DNA of 64,000 nt from Anadara kagoshimensis (GCA_021292105.1 CM037870.1:18965087-19029086), one strand, 5' to 3'; positions 48,345 through 59,292 are shown, counted from the stretch's first letter. Program-made: numbers and translations. The notes: a model not told the origin generated them from the letters alone.

Positions 48345-48562
48345 GGTTGAGTGATCATATGCTTTCAGATCAAAGCGCCACTCACAGTCTAGGTTTGAAT
48401 CTCACTCGGGACAGGCCCTAGTCTGAGAAAGCTTTACAGTTAGTTTGCCGACGGTCGGCAGTTATCCCAGTACACTCCGGTTTCCCCCACCATAACTGAC
48501 CGCCGCGATATAAGTGAATTAATCTTGACTGGGGCGTAAAACTCCATTACTCCAGCCGACTC
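48345..48562 (+). repeat. SINE B, full length
   Basis: Head TGGTGGTTGAGTGATCATAT, box B CTAGGTTTGAATCTCACTCG, CACTCCGGTTTCCCCCACCA, and tail GATATAAGTGAATTAATCTT, GACTGGGGCGTAAAACTCC. Confidence 0.88.
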
Positions 48563-49624
48563 CACAACGCTTAGCGACGTTAACGTTGTACCCGCCGCCG
48601 GTCGTTATGCGTTTGCGTCTTCCAAAACAAAAGAATTTCAACAGGGGAGATAACTGCAAACCAGTTAAATACTTGGTGTGCTGTATATAGTTGAATATAC
48701 AAGATTTTGCACCTAAAAAAGATATACCGGTATACTCTTGGCGACGTTGACGCCACCGTCATGCGCTTTCACCTCCTAAAATAAAAGAATTTCGACAAGG
48801 GAAATCACTCCATCCAGTGAACAAATCAGTGATTTTGCAGCTGAAAAAGATGTACTTAACAACAAGCAATGAAACCAAGACTAATAACACAGAAAAAAAC
48901 AAATATTCACGACTGATAAAATGATATCCTGATTATTAACCTGTAAATGAAAAGGTCACATTTAACCAGTCTGACATTTGACATTTAAAGAATAATAAAT
49001 CTGTTGGTTTTTTGTTTGAAATTGAAGGCATTTGATCGGCTAATATACACTTTGTGTAATTACTGAAACTAATGGTTCTGAAAAACACGACACAGATAAT
49101 GTGAAACTGTGATACAACACGGGTTGACATATAGCCATCCGTACCGGGAAGGGGGGGGGGGGTGATCAGTAACATCAACACAGTAATAAAATAGTCTTAC
49201 ACTAATCAATAGTATAATGATTACTGTATCCGTCTTCTTTGTGTTTTAATACTGACAAACTCATTACTCAGACGGATATTTATTCTTCAATGTTATAGTT
49301 TATCTGTGAAAAGAATAGGTTAAGGACAGTATAGAGGCCCACAATAACAGCAATGCTCACCTGGCACAATGGAAGCGACGCGCGGCTGCTTAAAAACAAC
49401 GTCCGTTTGTTTTAACACTATCTGATATTGTTATCTGTTTAAGAATAAAGTAAATGCTCTTAAAATTACAATGTTCACCTGATACAAATCGAAACCTTTT
49501 AAATTCCTGACTTTGGACAGACAATCGGATCAAATGTGAAATGGTGTGATTACAGTACTATTGGACTCAAATCTTTCCAGTCATTTAAATACAATACAGG
49601 CCCGTCGAAAGTTTGACACTAAGA
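48563..49624. other. Intergenic stretch with diverged direct repeat
   Basis: CAAAAGAATTTCAACAGGGG near 48625 and AAAAGAATTTCGACAAGGGA near 48783, each next to GCGACGTT-type sequence, suggest a two-copy repeat of about 155 bp. A G tract (about 10) lies at 49151-49161. Otherwise nothing recognised. Confidence 0.55.
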
Positions 49625-49800
49625 TAACGAGGCAGTGTGCAGGTAGGGTTCTTTCCCACGACTTTCATTTCTGAATGCCGAGTGATTGGCGAAAAATAGT
49701 AACTACCTATTTTCAAGTCTTTCTCAGACCCGGTCGGGATTCGAACCCACCACCTCTCACATACGAATCGAGCACTCTATCCCTGAGTAACCGTAGTGGC
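49625..49800 (-). repeat. SINE A, 5' part
   Basis: GCAGGTAGGGTTCTTTCCCA, TTCTGAATGCCGAGTGATTG, box B CGGGATTCGAACCCACCACC. Confidence 0.8.
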
Positions 49801-49854
49801 TCATCTTTGATTTTTAGGAAAAGTGTAAAAAAAAAGTGGGAATTTTTTTTTTAA

Positions 49855-50061
49855 TACTGTAAACGTATTTATTTTCTCGGTGTACTAATTTTCGCTTATT
49901 TAGCGGTCGTTTGTTTTGCGCGAAAATAAATACCAAGCCAAAATTATATTATGCTTGTTGTGTTATTATTTCAAAAAACGCGAAAATTTAACTACGCGTA
50001 TATGTCTAAATGTCTTATACCGCGAAAATAAATACACGCGAAATTAAATACGTTTACAGTA
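49855..50061. mobile_element. M3 palindromic MITE
   Basis: 207 bp, TACTGTAAACGTATTTATTT to AATACGTTTACAGTA. The ends are near-perfect inverted repeats and TA is at both termini. It is the better-preserved sister of 32395-32602 and is CpG-richer, suggesting a younger copy. Confidence 0.88.
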
Positions 50062-50145
50062 CACTGAAAAACGTCAATTTAACGGGAAAACACGTAAGCG
50101 TTATCAGAATGATGTTTCCAAACTCAATTTTGGAAATATTTTACA

Positions 50146-50512
50146 GGCCGCGCTGGCCTAATGGATAAGACGTCAGTCTTCAAATCCAGGGTCTCTCGCC
50201 GCTGTGAGTTCGAGTTCGAGTTCCGCTCGGACCACATATGGGAAAGTGAATTTTCCTTGTCGTTAGAGCCTTTACTGATATACCTGGTATCAGTATAATG
50301 GACTGGAGGAGTGGTACGCTTGTCTGTGGCGTACTGACTCTGTGAACTTGTACGTTAAAGTCACCCTGAGTGCGCGCTAATACAAGGCAAACCATACAAC
50401 ACACTCGCATTTTACATGCATACACGAAATTGTTCATAGATTAATCCATAGAGGTCTCGTCGCGAATAGCTGAACAATTGCTGATGCGATGTTAAGCAAC
50501 ATTCAACCAACC
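50146..50512 (+). repeat. SINE C, full length, tRNA-Arg-like head
   Basis: The head GGCCGCGCTGGCCTAATGGA plus TAAGACGTCAGTCTTC matches the 5' half of animal tRNA-Arg, with box B GAGTTCGAGTTCC. The body is shared with 19770-20025, and the tail TGATGCGATGTTAAGCAACA ends in ACCAACCAAA. Confidence 0.88.
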
Positions 50513-50738
50513 AAACTAAATTTTGTCAAGATATTCAGTCTTTGTTGTTACAATTAGTTTTAAACATGGATCATTGTGTAAATACAATGCAGTTACATTT
50601 TGAGTACAGGTATCATGATGACGCCAGTGTACTTTTATCTAGACGTAATAATACTGTAATTAAGCATATTTTCCGTTAAACCTAAATTATATCATTACTA
50701 CATGTCCTTTTTAGCAATTACGCACAATTTAATCATTA

Positions 50739-50970
50739 CTATAGGCAAACAACATTGACCTGTCCGTTTAACCATTCATTATGAATATTCATAAAGAAGG
50801 ATCCACCCAATAAATGGGTAGTAGTAGGATTCGCAGTTAGGGCCCTTGATTAGTGTTCACATTATGTAGACAAAATAAGCCAACGTGAATCCTCTACATA
50901 AAAGCAATCGCCCATAATAAATATTTAAATTAAAAGGTCAAGCGGACAGGTCACAGTTGTTTACCTATAC
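50739..50970. mobile_element. M2 palindromic MITE
   Basis: ATAGGCAAACAACATTGACC to CAGTTGTTTACCTATAC, with TGTCCGTTTAACC and GGTCAAGCGGACAGGTCA inside the arms. Arms about 50 bp. Confidence 0.85.
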
Positions 50971-51194
50971 AATGGCGCCCTTTATTGTTTAATTTCATCA
51001 TTATCAACCACAAGTGTGATAATTAGGACCGGTATAGTGACAAAAACGTCAAACAAGTTTTATTTCGCCTACACGCATGCGATTGTATTAAAAGTACTCA
51101 CCATCAAGAAATTAGTCCAAAATTTCTGAGCAAAATTGCCCTAAGCACAATAAGAGCTAATCATTAATTAACCCATAAGTTAGCGCAATGATAT

Positions 51195-51440
51195 ACAGTC
51201 CAACCTGCCTTAAAGATCACCTCTATATGGAAAGACAACTGCTTATAAAGACCAGTAGAATCCTATCCCAATTGTTCTTTATCGATATCATTTGAACGTG
51301 TATGTAAAGGCCAGTAGCATTGTACCCCAATTGTTCTTTATTCATATTATTTGAACCTGTGTGTAAAGGCCACCTGCCCATAAGGGCCACTTAAAATTAC
51401 GTGTTTCTTTGGATGGCCTTTATAGACAGGTTTGACAGAC
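51195..51440 (-). mobile_element. M5 repeat, minus orientation, partly duplicated
   Basis: CAGTCCAACCTGCC at one end and CTTTATAGACAGGTTTGACA at the other. The CCCAATTGTTCTTTATC core appears twice, at about 51269 and 51333. Confidence 0.75.
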
Positions 51441-51483
51441 TGTATGATAGTTCAATCAATGAATTTTTGTGCAACTGGGCCCT

Positions 51484-52480
51484 GGGCAATGACACGAAGG
51501 TAAAACGCGTTTCGTCTGAAGGTAGATTTCCAGGAAGGACCATATCATCACTGACCACCACAAAATCACGGGCAATGACACAAAGGTAAAACGCGTTTCG
51601 TCTGCATATAGATTACCAGGAATCGTGTCTGAAGGACCATGTCATCACTGACCACAACAAAATCACGGGCAATGACACAAAGGTAAAAGGCGTTTCGTCT
51701 GCATATAGATTACCAGGAATCATGTCTGAAGAATCAGGTCATCACTGACCACTACAAAATCACGGACAATGACACAAAAAGGTAAAACGCGTTTCGTCTG
51801 CATATAGATTACCAGGAATCATGTATGAAGGGCCATGTCATCACTGACCACCACAAAATCACGGGCAATGACACGAAGGTAAAACGCGTTTCGTCTGAAG
51901 GTAGATATCCAGGAATCGTGTATGAAGGACCATGTCATCACTGACCACCACAAAATCACGGGCAATGACACGAAGGTAAAACGCGTTTCGTCTGCATATA
52001 GATTACCAGGAATCGTGTCTGAAGGACCATGTCATCACTGACCACCACAAAATCACGGGCAATGACACGAAGGTAAAACGCGTTTCATCTGAAGGTAGAT
52101 ATCCAGGAATCGTGTATGAAGGACCATGTCATCACTGACCACCACAAAATCACGGGCAATGACACGAAGGTAAAACGCGTTTCGTCTGAAGGTAGATATC
52201 CAGGAATCGTGTATGAAGGACCATGTCATCACTGACCACCACAAAATCACGGGCAATGACACGAAGGTAAAACGCGTTTCGTCTGAAGGTAGATTTCTAG
52301 GATTCGTGTATGAAGGACCATGTCATCACTGACCACCACAAAATCACGGGCAATGACACAAAGGTAAAACGCGTTTCGTCTGCATATAGATTACCAGGAA
52401 TCGTGTCTGAAGGGCCATGTCATCACTGACCACCACAAAATCACGGGCAATGACACAAAGGTAAAGCGTTTCGTCTACAT
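51484..52480. repeat. 97-bp satellite, about ten homogeneous units
   Basis: GGGCAATGACACAAAGGTAA at 51484, 51570, 51667, 51764 (variant), 51863, 51960, 52057, 52154, 52251, 52348 and 52445; nearly all steps are exactly 97 bp. Units also carry AACGCGTTTCGTCTG, TAGATTACCAGGAATCGTGT and CATGTCATCACTGACCACCA. Diverged units continue at 52635-52790 and 54386-54850. Confidence 0.92.
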
Positions 52481-52484
52481 ATAC

Positions 52485-52632
52485 GGTCAAACGTGTCTAT
52501 AAAAGTGGCTTTATAGGCAGGTGACACTTATATCCAGGTTAAAAATATGAGTAAAGAGCAATAGTTATAAAATTGTACTGGCAGGTGGCCCTTATATTGA
52601 GGTGGCCTTTAAAACAGTTTTGACTGTAGATT
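52485..52632 (+). mobile_element. M5 repeat between satellite units
   Basis: GGTCAAACGTGTCTATAAAA start to AAAACAGTTTTGACTGTA end, with GAGTAAAGAGCAATAG inside. Satellite-like sequence (GATTTCTAGGAGTTGTGTGA) resumes immediately after, so it looks inserted. Confidence 0.8.
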
Positions 52633-52789
52633 TCTAGGAGTTGTGTGAAGGACCATGTCATTACTGAGCATCACATTACTAGATGGAAATATCAGGGCAA
52701 TATTTTCGTCTACATTTTTATTTCCAGGAATCATGTCTGAAGGACCATGTCATTACTAACCATCACAAAATTAGGACAGTGACACAATT

Positions 52790-53040
52790 ACAAGCAAATT
52801 CTGAGAATAGGATCCCCTGCCTACATTTTGTGATCTGTACTAATATTGTCAAAGGGCAATAACTCTCAGGAAAATTAAGAAGACAATTCGGGTTATTGAT
52901 TTGTGCATCTTCTATCAATGCTGATGCTTTGCACCAAGTTTCGAGTAATAGTGATTCATACCCCAGACAAGAATTTGTGGACGAACGGACGGCAACTCGA
53001 ATTAAATATACCATTCTTTCTTCGAAAGGCGGAAGATAAT
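52790..53040 (+). repeat. Interspersed repeat, sister of 45490-45745
   Basis: TTTTGTGATCTGTACTAATA, CAAAGGGCAATAACTCTCAG, TTTGCACCAAGTTTCGAGTA and GACGAACGGACGGC, in the same order as the 45.5-kb copy. Confidence 0.7.
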
Positions 53041-53059
53041 AAAACCTCTTTCGCCTATA

Positions 53060-54384
53060 CGAGGATCATTCATTTAATTTTGTCACAAAGCCCCCAAAAC
53101 AAAACAAAACATAGTTTTTAAATTAATTTTTATTTCAACCCGTCAAAATATTCCCCCTTAACAGATATACACTTTTTAGTCTCGGTATTCAACTCTGGAA
53201 AGCGGCAAAGTAGTCTCCCTTAGATATATGTTTCAAACACTGATATATCGCACAACCCAATGGACTTCTCGTTTGATATTTCTTAACAGACAACAATTTT
53301 CTTTAATTTTGGAAACAAGAAAAAATCACAGGGACTTAGATGAGGTAAAAATACTGGGTGATTCAAAACAATCACTTTGTGTTTATTTAAAAAATCCATT
53401 ACAATTTTACCCTTGTGATGTACATCATTTACATGAGGCAAATGAATCCCTGCAATAATTGTTTTACGACGCCTCTGCTGAAAAAATTTGTGCAGGACAC
53501 ATTGCTTGTAAAATTCACCAGTCACAAATTTGCCAGCTGGAGTAGACATCTGAACAACAGGTCCATTGGAATTAAAAATTTTACGTACAGAACCTATATA
53601 GTGCTTTTGTTTCTTTTGGCAACAACAGGGCGTTTTCATTTTTTGTTCGCCACTGCTTATTGTCAGCACGCCTTAGGCGTTTAAACATGTAAACCCAAGT
53701 TGCATCGCCCGTTAGAAGAGTGGAAAATTTCCTTCTATCACAATTTTGAAACATTTTTCAATTTTCTAGAGAACATTTAATTTTGGCACCCTTCTGTTCA
53801 TTAGTCAATAAATGTGGTAACCACCTTGCACAAATCTTTAGTAGACCTTAATGTTTTGTCAGAATTTAATGAACACTCCCTTGTGAAATCTGTAAGAACT
53901 CAGCTATCTCCTATGCTTAATATCTTGCAACTTCATTTATTAGATCCTGCACAGATTGAATGTTTTGGTCAAGGATGTCTTCGGCTGTCCAGGACGGGGG
54001 TCATCTTTGACATCAGATTTACCCCCTTCAAATATTTTAACCATTTAAAAACTGTTCTCATTGTCAAAATAGTATATCCAAAAAAATTACACAATTCAGA
54101 AAATATATCCTTGCCTGGTATTTTCAATGTTCTGCGGCTTTTTGTGTAGTTTCTACTTTCAACCTTATTAAAACCTTTCATTTTGACCCGTGAAATATAC
54201 CAGTGTATATGACTGTACCAGTTTCAAATGTTTATAGCTCGTGATATTCTTCATCAAATTTACTGGGGTTTGGACTGTTATATTCGGATTTTTTTAAAGT
54301 TGTTATTCATATGGATTTATTGAAGTATATCGATGAAGAATATATGGAATGGCATAAGTGACAGAATTAAATGAATGACCCTCG
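53060..54384 (-). mobile_element. mariner-family DNA transposon, decayed, with TIRs and TA sites
   Basis: 1,325 bp flanked by TA (53058-53059 and 54385-54386). 27-bp terminal inverted repeats at 53060-53086 and 54358-54384 start CGAGG(A/G)TCATTCATTTAA and differ at two positions. The length and the TACGAGG-type ends match mariner elements. It sits inside a diverged unit of the 97-bp satellite, whose sequence continues on both sides. Confidence 0.9.
53286..54181 (-). pseudogene. mariner transposase remnant
   Basis: The upper part (54181-53969) resembles the DNA-binding N-terminus (FKWLKYLKG followed by DSRRHP, where mariners have a GRP-type linker). The lower part (53669-53286) holds the end of the catalytic domain: SPCDFFLFPKLK retains the last acidic residue, but the site expected to read HDN reads HVN, so one catalytic Asp is lost. 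The parts are in disrupted frames. Inactive. Confidence 0.8.
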
Positions 54385-54385
54385 T

Positions 54386-54850
54386 ATGTAGATTTCTAGA
54401 TTTCTTTCCAGAAATCGTGTATTAGTAAGGACCCAGGAGCGGATCCAGGATTTTTTTAAAAGGGGGGGGGGGGGTGATAATTACTAGTATATCAATGCTA
54501 GGTGCGAGCTTCCAGAGACGTGGGGTTTAGTAAACGCGATCCGGAACAACACGTATACAGAAATGGGTTGTTACATTTACACATGGGAGTCACATCAGTC
54601 AATAGCTCTCTCTCTCTTTCTCTCTCTCTCTCTTAAATTTTTCAAAGGGGGAGGGGGGTAAATCCGCCACTGGGACCATTTTATTATTGACCACCACTAA
54701 AAATATAACAATGACCAAGATAAAACGTCTTTCGGCTACATGTAGATTTCCAAGATTCCTGAACTCGCGAATTACCGTGTCAAAACTGTCAATGGTAATA
54801 ACAGGGCAATTACACAAAGGTGACGCGTGTTGTATCTTCACACATGTATA
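54386..54850. repeat. Diverged satellite flank with G and CT tracts
   Basis: 97-bp-family pieces (GTAGATTTCTAGATTTCTTT, GACCATTTTATTATTGACCA, AAAACGTCTTTCGGCTACAT). Between them is a short insertion region with G(11) near 54463 and a CTCTCT tract at 54606-54634. Confidence 0.6.
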
Positions 54851-55425
54851 TGAACTAGAATTGAGAAAATCGTTCAAAAGCTGTTGTTTGAGAACTATTT
54901 TAATCGTATGGACAAAGCATATACTCTCGGCCGTTAACCGCGTTTCATATAACACCTTAAGGTGGGCGTATCATTTCCTTGCTGCATGCAAATCTATACT
55001 GAATGCCGCAGACATAATTATAACAATTATTTTGCTGAAAAGCCGAGTTATCTGCATTTAAGATGGTAAGACATTTTATAAATATTGCTTCCATCGTAAC
55101 AATGTCTTACTACCATTAAGACAGATAATTCGGCCTATTGTGCTGGATGCTGATTCACCCTTGGTACTGGGCAATTAGCTGATAATCCCTATCATGTTAG
55201 CAAAAAACATCCACAGTAACCGAATGACATTTACAACTAGAAAACGCGTGGTAGTGGCTTTCACAAAGGCTACAGGTGTATATGAACAGGTAGATTTTGT
55301 TTTCCAATGATATATCATTATATATCCTTAAAATAGCCAAGCCATAGCGCTTAAATCGTCTTACTGCTTACTCTTAAAAACCGTCTCCACATAATTTCAT
55401 TAGAAATCCTAAAAGAAACCAAGGT
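54851..55425. other. Unassigned intergenic stretch
   Basis: No supported gene, RNA or repeat. Confidence 0.5.
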
Positions 55426-55429
55426 TTGT

Positions 55430-56640
55430 ACGTCTTTATGGAATCTCGCATATCCTTTAAGCCACCCAGTCCACATCTCTATGGAATCCCATTTCATGTC
55501 TTTAAGCCACACAAAACATGTCTCAATGTAATTCCATTGTATGTCTAAGACACACAAGCCACATCTTTGCATGTCTTTCAGACACCTAACCCACACCTCT
55601 ATGGAATCCCATTGTATGTCTTTAAACAACCTAAACCAGATCTCTATGGAATCCCATTTCATGTCTTTAAGCCACCAAACCACATCTCTATGGAATCCCA
55701 TTGTATGTCTTTAAGCCACCCAAACCACATCTCTATGGAATCCCATTTCATGTCTTTAAGCCACCAAACCACATCTCTATGGAATCCCATTGTATGTCTT
55801 TAAGCCACCCAAACCACATCTCTATGGAATCCCATTGTATGTCTTTAAGCCACCCAAACCACATCTCAATGTAATCCCATTGTATGTCTTTAAGCCACCC
55901 AAACCACATCTCTATGGAATCCCATTTCATGTCTTAAAGCCGTAGAAATTATCGACGTGTGTTTTCGTTTCTGCCGTTTTCGCCAGAAATTTAAAGAATT
56001 CAAAAATGGAAGCTGTCAGACCACAAACCTCCAAAAAGTCAAAAAATTAAAATGGGGCTTTAGTGGGCTGATTAGTCGGACTAGTCTTTAAACCACCAGA
56101 ACCACATCTCTATAGAATCCCATTTCATGTCTTTAAACAACCTAAACCAGATCTCTATGGAATCCCATTGCATGTCTTTGAGGCACCCAAACCACATCTC
56201 TGGAATCATATTACACGTCTTAAAGCCACCCAAACCACATCCCTATGGAATCCCATTGTATGTTTTTAAGCCACCAAAACCACATTTCTATGGAATCCCA
56301 TTTCATGTCTTTAAGCCACCCAACCCACATCTCAATGTAATCCCATTGTATGTCTTTAAGCCACCCAAACCACATCTATATGGAATCCCATTTCATGTCT
56401 TTAAGCCACCCAAACCACATCTCTATGGAATCCCATTTCATGTCTTAAAGCCACACAAACCACATTTCTATGGAATCCCATTTCATGTCTTTAAGCCACC
56501 CAAACCACATCCCTATAGAATCCTATTGCATGTCTTTAAGCCACCCACACCACACCCCTATGGAAATCCTATTGCATGTCTTTAAGTCACCCACACCACA
56601 TCCCTATGGAATCCTATTGGAAGTCTTTAAACCACCCAAA
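55430..56640. repeat. 45-bp tandem array, about two dozen units in two blocks
   Basis: Consensus TTTAAGCCACCCAAACCACA plus TCTCTATGGAATCCCATT and TSATGTC. Blocks are 55430-55935 and 56085-56640, separated by about 150 bp of unrelated sequence (55936-56085). Because 45 is divisible by 3, both strands give repetitive open frames (PPKPHLYGIPFHVFK on plus, MWFGWLKDIQWDSIE on minus). Confidence 0.92.
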
Positions 56641-56655
56641 CCACATTGATTCTAC

Positions 56656-56920
56656 CACCACAGTAGCTCAGTTGGTAGTGTTCTCTTGGTATTTGAGAGG
56701 CCATGGGTTTAAACCCTGGTCAGGTATAGCCAAGATTTGAAAATAGGTAGTGACTATTCTCAGCCAAGCACTTGACATTTAGAAATGAAAAGTCACTGTG
56801 TCCATAGGAATAGACCTTAACAAGCTGTGCCCTGAGTGCACTGCAAGGGTGAAAATTTCTGCCACTTCACCTATAGCTGTTGATATCTCGATATAAGTGA
56901 AATATTCAATCAATCTATGG
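56656..56920 (+). repeat. SINE A, full length
   Basis: Box A AGTAGCTCAGTTGGTAGTGT, box B GGGTTTAAACCCTGGTCAG, body AGCCAAGCACTTGACATTTA, tail TTCACCTATAGCTGTTGATA and GATATAAGTGAAATATTCAA. Confidence 0.9.
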
Positions 56921-57403
56921 AATCTCATTGCATATCCTTAAGCCATCTAAAATATACCTGTATGTATTCTCAAACCAAGATACATCTCCACTCAAACTGT
57001 CTTCAATCATACCAACTAGAATTGTCTCGAGAGCCAAAATACCCCTGGTCCCCAACATCTACAAGGGTTTTCACGCAACCTTGACCTTTCTGATATGACA
57101 TTGGTTCAATGTCATGACACACCTTTCAATTATAAAGATTATTCATGTGAAGTTTTATGACTGTCCTCCAAAGCAATTATGAGACATGAACCGGTCATAA
57201 TTTTACATGGACAGACAGACATAGTGATTACCATATTCAAGAATATTAAATTTTTTCTTTTAAACAAATAGGTGAATGTAAAATAAAGACAAAAATACAG
57301 GTTTAACAAAACTCACTTTATTTGAACTATTTTGTAGAATTCATCCCTCCACATAACATACACATATACCAATAATAAGCATCTGATATTTGGTTGAAAA
57401 AAT
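56921..57403. other. Unassigned intergenic stretch
   Basis: No supported gene or repeat. It separates SINE A from the LINE fragment. Confidence 0.5.
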
Positions 57404-57715
57404 AATACAGGCAACCAAGAAATGAACATCAGTGCAACCATAATGATGAGAAAGTGGAAATGGATTGGGCATATCCTCCGATTCAACAGCAGTAAGAGGA
57501 TATGCACAACAGCCCTTACATGGCATCTGGAGGGCAGAAGGAAAGTAGGTCGGCCAAAAACAACATGGAGGAGAGCAACAGAGCAGGAAAGAGACCACCT
57601 TGGATGGACCACATGGGCACAGGCAAGAGTAGCAGCAAAAGACCGGCCAGATTGGAGGAGGTGTATCGGGACCTTATGTGCCAATGGGCACGAAGAGGAT
57701 AGGTGAGGTGAGGTA
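57404..57715 (+). pseudogene. Non-LTR retrotransposon (LINE) ORF2 C-terminal tail, 5'-truncated
   Basis: The frame 57422-57706 reads RKWKWIGHILRF, then TALTWHLEGRRKVGRPKTTW and RRATEQERDHLG, then DRPDWRRCIGTLCANGHEED. The WxWIGHxLR...ALTW...GRPxxTWRR...WR..V..LC signature is the C-terminal tail of many animal endonuclease/reverse transcriptase elements. Everything upstream of this tail is absent, the usual 5' truncation. An AGGTGAGGTGAGGT motif follows the end and may be its 3' repeat. Confidence 0.8.
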
Positions 57716-57754
57716 AGAAATGAACTATATTAGTCGACAATGCTTTAGCATCCA

Positions 57755-58475
57755 CCTCTACATAAAGACCACCTGTTTATAAAGACCAATGTTAAAAATA
57801 GTGCTTTTGCTTCATTTTCAACAAAAAAGAACATCTATATAAAAGTCACCTGTCTATAAAGACCATGCATGTATTGATTAGGTCCTGTAGGTGGTTGTTT
57901 TATACAGGTTTGATTGTATTTCTTAGGTTCTGTGGATGGTCTTTGTATATATAATGTCCAAGGTCCAATGGAAGGTCATTATAACAGAACAGTGGACAAA
58001 ACCAAACAAAGATTTATGTGAAAACCAAACAAAGTCAGGACTGAAATATTTGGTCCAAAGCAAGTTAGAGAATGAAAGCCAAACAAACTAGAATTTTCTC
58101 TTAAGAGCTAGTTTGCTGGGGTGGGTGGGTGTTGGGGTTAGGGGGTTACTTGGATACGAACTGAAGAATTTGGTAAAAACAAAATAGGCTTTTGTTTTTC
58201 ACAAATTCCACTATAGAACTGTACTTATACTCAATGAATAAGTTTGAAAATACAGTAAGACCTGTATATAAAGACCACACATGTGACCTGTATAGACAAG
58301 TGGTCTTATATAGAGGGTCTTCTTGGCTAAAATATGAAACAGAAGAATATTAAAACACTGGACTTAATGGACAGGTGGTCTTGAGATTATATTCTGTTAA
58401 AATGTGAACCTTTGCTTTCAAACACTGGACTAAATGGACAGGCAGTCTTTATATAGAAAGGGGTCTCTAATAGGT
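57755..58475. repeat. M5-related fragments
   Basis: ACATAAAGACCACCTGTTTA, AAAGTCACCTGTCTATAAAG (57755-57915), then TGTATATAAAGACCACACAT and GGACAGGTGGTCTT-type pieces (58255-58470). Too rearranged to define single copies. Confidence 0.55.
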
Positions 58476-58885
58476 TTCACTTTACATGATTTGGTAATTA
58501 TATTCAAGGAACGACTTTGAAAATAAATGATTTTTCAATCACTCTTCAATTTTTTGAAATTACACATTGAAAAAAAAAGAATGAATATTTAGACTAATTT
58601 AGTAAAATTGAAGTTGTTCTGAACCGTTTTGTTGTATCTTAGCACTGTGTGCACTTTGTGCTATTCTACAAAACTACAAAAATAAATCAACCTACTGTAT
58701 CAAACTTAAGGATGGATAATTAAAAGACACAATTAAAAGACAATTTTTATTGTCAAAAGCCCACAATGAATTCTATTTTCAACTTAATTTGAAATTTAAA
58801 ATTTAAGGACACCCAGTACACTTCAACTGATATACATGTACTTTAATTACAGAACATTCTACAGCAACTTATAAGCTTGTATGCA

Positions 58886-59292
58886 CAGTCAAACCTGTCA
58901 ACAAAGGCCACCCAAAGAAACCAGTAAAAGTGACCTTAATGGACAGGTCACTCTTATATACAAGTTTAAATACCGTAAAGGGCATTATTTTTGCGGGGTA
59001 AAAATTTCGCTACTTCTGAAATCTGGCATTTCACGGGGGTGTAAATTTCACGGAACCAATATAAGTAGGTGTATATTCTATATATTATGAAATAAATGTG
59101 CATGTATTAACATGTTTGGTAGATATTTATGCATGGGTAAAATTTTTGCCGTAATATCCTTTAATGCGAAATAAGCGAAAAAAAATTTCCTTTTACAGTA
59201 ACATGAATATAGAGCAATTAGGAGTCAATTTTACTGGTCTTTGAAAGCAGGTGGTCTCTATATAAAGGTGGCTTTTAAGGCAGGTTTGACTG
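58886..59292 (+). mobile_element. M5 element interrupted by a nested MITE
   Basis: CAGTCAAACCTGTCAACAAA at the left and AAGGCAGGTTTGACTG at the right form 12-bp terminal inverted repeats. The interior matches other M5 copies apart from a 230-bp insertion. Confidence 0.8.
58971..59200. mobile_element. MITE (M3-like ends) nested in M5
   Basis: TACCGTAAAGGGCATTATTT to TTCCTTTTACAGTA. TA at both ends, and the M5 host sequence is continuous when one TA is removed (GTTTAAATA joined to ACATGAATA). Confidence 0.85.

Noticed and set aside
50146-50225. Possible functional tRNA-Arg gene
   Set aside because: Only the 5' half and a displaced box B resemble tRNA. The sequence continues into a repeated SINE body and tail, so it is a SINE head.
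51484-52480. CRISPR-like regular repeat spacing
   Set aside because: Whole 97-bp units repeat, not short repeats separated by unique spacers, and the DNA is animal nuclear.
54599-55061. Overlapping 118-124 codon frames on both strands
   Set aside because: They overlap satellite debris and a CT tract. No family resemblance.
56127-56585. 152-codon repetitive frame in the 45-bp array
   Set aside because: The period is divisible by three and the opposite strand is equally open. There is no promoter or splice context. Kept only as a finding to test.
56660-56735. Possible tRNA gene with good boxes A and B
   Set aside because: The same head plus body recurs at least ten times here as SINE A, and no complete cloverleaf can be drawn.
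57313-57755. Minus-strand frames of 79-123 codons at the LINE fragment
   Set aside because: They are antisense shadows of the reverse-transcriptase tail on the plus strand.
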